Part shown: one piece after another, positions 59,829 to 64,000 of the stretch | Layout of the letters: each line of letters begins with the position of its first letter | How positions within the stretch are numbered: position 1 is the first letter of the stretch | From: Roseobacter fucihabitans | Lineage (GTDB): Bacteria; Pseudomonadota; Alphaproteobacteria; Rhodobacterales; Rhodobacteraceae | Length of the DNA stretch: 64,000 nucleotides | Assembly (NCBI RefSeq): GCF_014337925.2 | Contig: NZ_CP143423.1 | Location: forward strand, 3,688,501 to 3,752,500 | Direction of reading: 5' to 3' | Program-made: the position numbers and the translations under genes | Notes under the pieces: generated by a model | Database searches by the model: none | Told to the model about the DNA's origin: nothing | What the model saw: only the letters and a program-made list of their open reading frames with translations

Positions 59829-60242
59829 TTAACCCTTGTCAGCAATGTGCTTTCGCAATCGTTTGTTGTCTTGAGCCAACCTTTCATGCGTTTCGATTGC
59901 TTACTGCAACGCGCGCTCGGCTTGTAGGGCCCTGATGTCTGCATGGCTTAACTGCAGTTCAGAACGTTCTAGATTCTTCTGCAAACTACGACATTCAGTT
60001 TTTGACTCTTCTAATAGTCCCGTCTTGTCGGGCTTATGCCGGGTGCCGGAAATAAACTGTTTGAGATCACTATACTTAGCTGTGTGAAGGGTTGAAAGTC
60101 CGCGCGATGTCTCCAGGGCGACCGTCGAATTGTTAAGCTTAAGTTTACCTTGTTTAACCTTCAACTTGAGCGCATCGTTTGTCGGATTCCCTGATCTCAT
60201 CCGCTCAATCGCAGCCAAAAAATCTTGCCTAAAAATTTCCAT
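59829..60242 (-). pseudogene. Small coiled-coil protein gene with premature TAA, family unknown
   Basis: From ATG 60242 (GGGAG upstream) 113 codons are open: IERMRSGNPTNDALKLKVKQGKLKLNNSTVALETSRG, then a charged coiled-coil (EESKTECRSLQKNLERSELQL). An in-frame TAA at 59901-59903 stops it after RALQAERALQ. Beyond the TAA the same frame continues AIETHERLAQDNKRLRKHIADKG to a stop at 59829, preserving the coiled-coil, so the TAA looks like a nonsense mutation in a gene of about 137 codons. The N-terminal part resembles small DNA-associated accessory proteins, but I cannot name the family. Confidence 0.55.
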
Positions 60243-60720
60243 TAAAAATGCTCCCCGTCAGTGATCTTCAATGTTGCCTTTGTCACCGGTTTTAAACTGA
60301 ATCGTCAAAAGGCAGCGACACTACGATACCCCGTAGAAGTGACTCAGCTTGCTTTGTTCTGTCTTGAACAATGCGAAGTGACTCGGATTTCGAACCTTGA
60401 GCTAGCGCACTCTCAGAGGTTGTCGCAAGATTTCGGACCAGTCGTTAAGGTGGATTAATTTGTGAAAGAAGTGATCCCAAATGACGAAACGAAAGAATTA
60501 TTCGCCCGATTTCAAAGCTAAGGTTGCGCTTGAAGCAATTCGCGAGGAGATGACGTTGGCGGAGCTGTCCAAGAAATATGGCATTCACCCGACGCAGATT
60601 GGGACATGGAAATGCGCGGCGATAGAGAACCTGGCGACGGCCTTTACGCGCCGAGGGTCCGTCGCTGAGCAGGTGCAGCCCCAGAACAGGTGAGCATTGC
60701 GGACGTCGACAAGTTGCATT

Positions 60721-60761
60721 CTGTCAACCGGCAGGTGATTGCCTGCAATCACTGAGAGGGG
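60721..60761 (-). repeat. Hairpin mini-element, copy E
   Basis: 41 nt on plus strand from CTGTCAACCGGCAGG to GAGAGGGG. Stem GTGATTGC / GCAATCAC, 8 perfect pairs, in a sequence different from the other copies. It interrupts IS3 orfA between K-L-H-S and K-I-G-Q, following CATT(C). Confidence 0.6.
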
Positions 60762-60800
60762 AAGATCGGCCAGCTGGTGGTGGAGCGGGATTTTTTGGCC

Positions 60801-60841
60801 CCCTCCCGGCAGCATGCTGCGCATGCGCCTGTCGGGCAGTG
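60801..60841 (+). repeat. Hairpin mini-element, copy B
   Basis: 41 nt from CCCTCCCGGCAGCATGC to CTGTCGGGCAGTG. Folds as GGC-A-GCATGC / GCATGC-GCC, loop TGC, bulged A, the same shape as copy A with both arms changed in step. It is 40 bases downstream of copy E in the same IS3 orfA, before GATG. Confidence 0.75.
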
Positions 60842-61004
60842 GATGCCTCGCATCAGTTGCTCGGGACGCGAGGCAAAAATGGTGAGTAAGGAGCACAAGC
60901 TGAGTGTACGCCGTCAATGCAAGCTGCTGACGCTGACCCGATCCCACTTGTACTATGAACCGAAGGGGGAGAGCGCTGAGAACCTACGGTTCATGGAAAT
61001 CATT

Positions 61005-61019
61005 CACTGCCCGGCAGGG
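61005..61019 (-). repeat. Hairpin mini-element, partial copy C
   Basis: CACTGCCCGGCAGGG, the conserved flank of the family, directly after ATCATT in IS3 orfB. The rest of the element and of orfB are absent, so this copy sits at a rearrangement breakpoint. Confidence 0.5.
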
Positions 61020-61205
61020 TTATCCCCCATTCGTAAGACCAGTAATACTTGCAGCCGAGAAAGGGAAAACGCGTGTTGCTTGTAAAAAGAGTCGATTGGA
61101 TTCAGCAATTTTCTGCCAATTTCTGAAGAGAGCTGCAGCAACCTTGCCCTGATCCCCAAGTCTCATCCGGCTTTGCGCGGAATCCTTTGGGTTAGATCTT
61201 TGGCG

Positions 61206-61910
61206 TTAGGCGGCCATTTTGTCCATCGCCTTTCTGTGCGAGAATTCCATCGGGGTCAGGTTTCCCGAGCCTGAATGTGGTCTTTGCCAGTTGTAATCCT
61301 CCTGCCATTCCTCGAGCGTTTTGCGAGCATCGCCTAAAGCACCAAACAGCGTTTCGTTGAGGCATTCATCCACTGCCCGGCAGTGCATGTTTACATGCAC
61401 GAGAGGGGCGCAGCTTGCCGTTGAAGCTTTCAATGAAACCGTTCTGCCGGGGCCTTCCGGGCGCGATGTAGTGCCAGTCAATGCCGGTATCCTGAACCCA
61501 TTTGAGAGGATCGCCATGCTGGTGAACTCGGTACCGTTGTCCGATACAATCGTCGTTGGCATGCCGCGTTCAGTAATGATCTGATCCAGTTCACGCGCGA
61601 CCGTTGACCAGACAGCGACGTGTCGGCCACCAGCACCAAGTTCTCGCGGCTGAAGCCATCGACAACTGCCAAAATGCGAAACCGACGTCCATCTGTCAGC
61701 GCGTCAGACACGAAATCCAACGACCAATGCTGGTTCGGTCCGTTGGGCAATACATTGGCTTCCTCGTTCCCAACGCGCGCTTCCTGCCACCCCTGCGACA
61801 CACCTGAAGCTTCTCTTCACGATAGATGCGCCGCACTTTCTTGTGGTTCACCTCAAAGCCCTCCCGCGCAATCATCACGTGGATGCGGCGGCACCCAAAC
61901 AAAAAGGTCA
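61206..61910 (-). pseudogene. IS3-family element remnant 2 (orfB, decayed)
   Basis: The integrase-type OrfB is spread over three frames: GCRRIHVMIAREGFEVNHKKVRRIYREEKLQVCRRGG, then NQHWSLDFVSDALTDGRRFRILAVVDGFS (first Asp), then [19 protein letters not shown] (second Asp), then [33 protein letters not shown] and MEFSHRKAMDKMAA. Extra bases include a CT after MAIL and a 37-nt hairpin element at 61371-61407. It faces remnant 1 in opposite direction. A different IS3 type from remnant 1. Confidence 0.87.
61371..61407 (-). repeat. Hairpin mini-element, copy D
   Basis: 37 nt from CACTGCCCGGCAGTGC to GAGAGGG. Stem GTGCATG / CATGCAC with loop TTTA. Inserted after CATC in IS3 orfB, between the codons for K-L-R and D-E-C-L-N-E. 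Removing it restores the protein match. Confidence 0.75.
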
Positions 61911-61938
61911 GTTGGGGACTGTTGGTACGGCACTAGTG

Positions 61939-61951
61939 TATAGACAGTTTC
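61939..61951 (+). repeat. 13-base direct repeat, right copy
   Basis: TATAGACAGTTTC, the same as 59120-59132. It abuts the break in the N-terminal half of the glycosylase-like gene. Confidence 0.6.
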
Positions 61952-61956
61952 GACAT

Positions 61957-62232
61957 GAGATAACAGAACCCCATCGGCACAATGGCAAGCTTTTGTGCAT
62001 CGTAAAATACGTCACGCCCGACCCCCATCCATGATCGCAACCGGTCACCAGATGGGTCATCAAATGGAATTCCCTTGTTATGTGTCATGCGACCCGGAGC
62101 TTGGCCAACGATCAACAGTTTCGCCGCTGAACTGAATTGAAGGATCGGCCGCCGCCCCAAGGGTAAATCGCGGCATATCTGACAGCCCCGAACCGCGTGA
62201 AGCAAGTCAGCCGAATTGAGTGTGTCGGTCAT
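61957..62232 (-). pseudogene. Uracil-DNA-glycosylase-like gene, N-terminal half
   Basis: From ATG 62232: DLLHAVRGCQICRDLPLGRRPILQF, AKLLIVGQAPGRMTHNKGIPFDDPSGDRLRSWMGV and VPMGFCY, matching the first half of the intact homologue at 59162-59758. The match stops at about 61957, then a stop follows. The missing part corresponds to the C-terminal half found on the same strand at 58690-59034, about 2.9 kb away, so the two are probably one gene split by an insertion or rearrangement. Confidence 0.82.
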
Positions 62233-62495
62233 AATGCCATCCAGATCGAAGGGATCACCAGCATGCGACGGCCCGGTGCCGTTTTGCAAATCACTTTGGA
62301 GTTTGGAGTGTCTTCTTGCTTGTGTGGTCCAACGACCACAAACACCATCAATCCAAGAAATAAATCACAGCAGAATTCTATTCCGGTGAGCCCGCAGCGA
62401 TGCGCCAAAACACCAGCCTCTTCCCCGCGCTTTAGCCAACAAACAATGGCATTTCGCGCATTCCAATCGCTACGGACTGCTCAAAGGCTGCGGTT

Positions 62496-64000
62496 CTAGA
62501 CCAATCGACTTTTCAACAGATCGCCAGATTTCAACAAAATCGGGTAGCCCACCATCGAAAACGCCGTGTTGACCTGTTTCAAGGCGCGCAGCGTTTCTTG
62601 GTGGATATTGCTGGTTTCAATGCTCTCGGCCAGCCCCTCGCGCAGACGTCCGATGTGATTGCGTTGCAGCTTTTGCTCAACTTTACGCACCTTTTCCTTG
62701 GCAGCGACCAGCTCGCGGGCTTCTGCGGGGTTCTGGTTCATCATGACATTCAAGGCCAGTTGCACGTTGCTTTGAACCTGATCCGAGAAATCGGCGATTT
62801 CGGCGCGGCCCTGGGCGGAGAATTGCAGCTTTTGTGTATCCAGCCGTTTGGCCAGTTCCAGCATGATGCGCGCGATGGCGTCGGATCCGGAATCCAGGCT
62901 GGAGGAGATCGAGGCGAGGTCCATGGAGCGGCGGCCAAGCTCTTCATCCAGCCCGTTTTGCCCCAGCCGCGCCAGATAGAGTTTCACATCAAGATGCATC
63001 TTCTTGATCGCGCTATCCTCCTCCCGGATTGATTTGGCGGCCTGCGCGTTCCATTGATCATAAAGCGGTTCCACCGTCACCAGCATGTGCTCGATCTTCT
63101 GCCCCATGCCCAGCAGTTCACGTGCGGCGCAGTCCAGAGCGCGCTGGGGCCGGTCAAGCGCCGATGTATCCAAAGCGGTGACGGTCACCAGCGGCGTTTC
63201 ATTTGCGACTTTATCTGGCATGAGGTGGGTCAGAACTTTGGTCAGCACCCCGACAAAGGGAAGTGCGATAACGGCCAAGGCCAGGTTGAACACAAGATGC
63301 AGATTGATTGCCTGTCGTGCCGGGGTTGCGCCCAAACGGTCCAGCAGTTCGGGGAGTGTCGATATGAGGAAACTCGCCAAAATGGCACCGCCACCGCGCA
63401 ACGCCAGATTGGCCACAATCATCCGGCGCGCGTCCACCGGTGCCGATAGCGTCAAAATATACGCAATGCAGGCCCCGCCCAGATTGGCCCCAAGGATCAT
63501 GGCCGCAGCAGCAGGTGTGGGCAAAACCGCCTGTGCGGCCAAGGTTACGAACAACAACACAGCCGCCACGCTGGAATGCACAACCCATGCAAACCCGGCG
63601 CCCAAGATGAAAGCCGTCACCAGATCGCGCCCGAGATAGGCCATGACGGTCTGTGTCCCCGGACTGGCCACCAGGGGCCCCGTGGCCGCACGGATCATGT
63701 CCAGCGATACGAAAATAAGGGCAAGCCCGATCAGAATGCGACCGACCTGGCGCGTATTGCCGCTGCCCCGCTGAAAAATCACAACACCGATCAACAGCAA
63801 AAGCGGGATCAGAATGGGCTGGCGCACCATCAAAAGCTGCGTCACCACGGCGGAACCGACATCCGCGCCAAGAAGGATCGCAAGCCCCACAGCCGTAACG
63901 AGCCCGCCCTTAGCCACAAAGTTGGATACTAAAACGGCAACGGCGGTCGAGCTTTGCAGGAAGACCGCCGCCCCCATGCCACTCGCGGCCGCAAGCAAAC
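62496..64000 (-). CDS. Na/Pi cotransporter family protein, partial
   Basis: At least 500 residues; the 5' end lies beyond the right edge. Repeated NptA-type motifs in the membrane domain: GAAVFLQSSTAVAVLVSNFVAKGGL and HSSVAAVLLFVTLAAQ with following GANLGGACIAYIL. The C-terminal 220 residues form a PhoU-like helical domain (ELLGMGQKIEHMLVTVEPLYDQW, then VRKVEQKLQRNHIGRLREG). Expected in the inner membrane, moving phosphate with sodium. Downstream lies the decayed region; no pst or pho genes are in view. Confidence 0.9.
   Translation of the reverse strand, partial: LLAAASGMGAAVFLQSSTAVAVLVSNFVAKGGLVTAVGLAILLGADVGSAVVTQLLMVRQPILIPLLLLIGVVIFQRGSGNTRQVGRILIGLALIFVSLDMIRAATGPLVASPGTQTVMAYLGRDLVTAFILGAGFAWVVHSSVAAVLLFVTLAAQAVLPTPAAAAMILGANLGGACIAYILTLSAPVDARRMIVANLALRGGGAILASFLISTLPELLDRLGATPARQAINLHLVFNLALAVIALPFVGVLTKVLTHLMPDKVANETPLVTVTALDTSALDRPQRALDCAARELLGMGQKIEHMLVTVEPLYDQWNAQAAKSIREEDSAIKKMHLDVKLYLARLGQNGLDEELGRRSMDLASISSSLDSGSDAIARIMLELAKRLDTQKLQFSAQGRAEIADFSDQVQSNVQLALNVMMNQNPAEARELVAAKEKVRKVEQKLQRNHIGRLREGLAESIETSNIHQETLRALKQVNTAFSMVGYPILLKSGDLLKSRLV

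Larger units (their letters stand above)
60481..61019 (+). pseudogene. IS3-family element remnant 1 (orfA and start of orfB)
   Basis: OrfA begins intact with MTKRKNYSPDFKAKVALEAI and the helix-turn-helix LAELSKKYGIHPTQIGTWK, then stops at 60693. Its continuation (ADVDKLHS, KIGQLVVERDFLA, ASHQLLGTRG) is cut by two hairpin elements (60721-60761 and 60801-60841). OrfB starts at 60880 (MVSKEHKLSVRRQCKLLTLTRSHLYYEPKGESAENLRFMEII) and breaks at 61004 at a partial third element. The rest of orfB and its integrase core are missing. Confidence 0.87.

Noticed and set aside
61005-61040. Possible full hairpin element at copy C
   Set aside because: Only one conserved flank is present; the opposite flank GAGAGGG and a stable stem are missing, so it is reported as partial.

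Overview
The window is chromosomal DNA of a marine alphaproteobacterium of the Rhodobacterales (Roseobacter group). The basis is gene content and order: a CcrM-type GANTC methyltransferase, a CenR-like regulator, a short SRP RNA upstream of dnaX, the blocks ftsK-lolA, leuS-lptE-holA and pmbA-cysQ-DUF4170-waaA-lpxK, and the families DUF2125, DUF3576 and DUF4170. Genus cannot be fixed from sequence alone. The number of insertion sequences and dead genes suggests a lineage with active IS turnover.

Layout. 0-9 kb is core: NAD+ diphosphatase, a cyclic-nucleotide phosphodiesterase, SRP RNA, dnaX-ybaB-recR (replication and repair), RidA, and an ornithine/lysine-type decarboxylase with a structured leader that may be a speF motif. 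9.2-13.05 kb is an IS graveyard: two decayed IS21 istB remnants, an intact IS110-family (IS1111-type) element and a broken IS200 element. 13-36.9 kb is core again: lolA, ftsK, dapC-like aminotransferase, amidase, UbiH-type hydroxylase, trm112/Lon-like/YbbN/xth, a CenR-like regulator, ribA plus an L,D-transpeptidase, YggS, a porin, leuS-lptE-holA and MscS; one flavoprotein gene in this block is frameshifted. A second identical copy of the IS1111-type element lies at 37.1-38.5 kb. 38.6-54.1 kb holds fatty-acid/SDR enzymes, the TldE-CysQ-Kdo transferase-LpxK block for lipopolysaccharide, a CoA-transferase, DsbA, DciA, MutY, AlkB alkane hydroxylase, a stand-alone receiver, CcrM and RNase HII. 54.5-62.5 kb is a second graveyard: C-terminal debris of dnaE2, a dead hydantoinase pair (hyuB, hyuA), three uracil-DNA-glycosylase-like sequences (one intact, two halves of an apparently split gene) and two decayed IS3 elements. 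A Na/Pi cotransporter gene runs off the right edge.

The most unusual signal is a family of tiny (37-41 nt) hairpin elements. Four full copies and one partial copy lie inside three different dead transposase genes. They have conserved flanks, stems whose two arms covary between copies, and insertion next to CATC/CATT. They behave like a mobile palindromic repeat. Other points worth checking are the possible guide RNA of the IS1111-type element, an 8-bp tandem expansion that breaks hyuB just after its start codon, and three GANTC sites directly upstream of ccrM.
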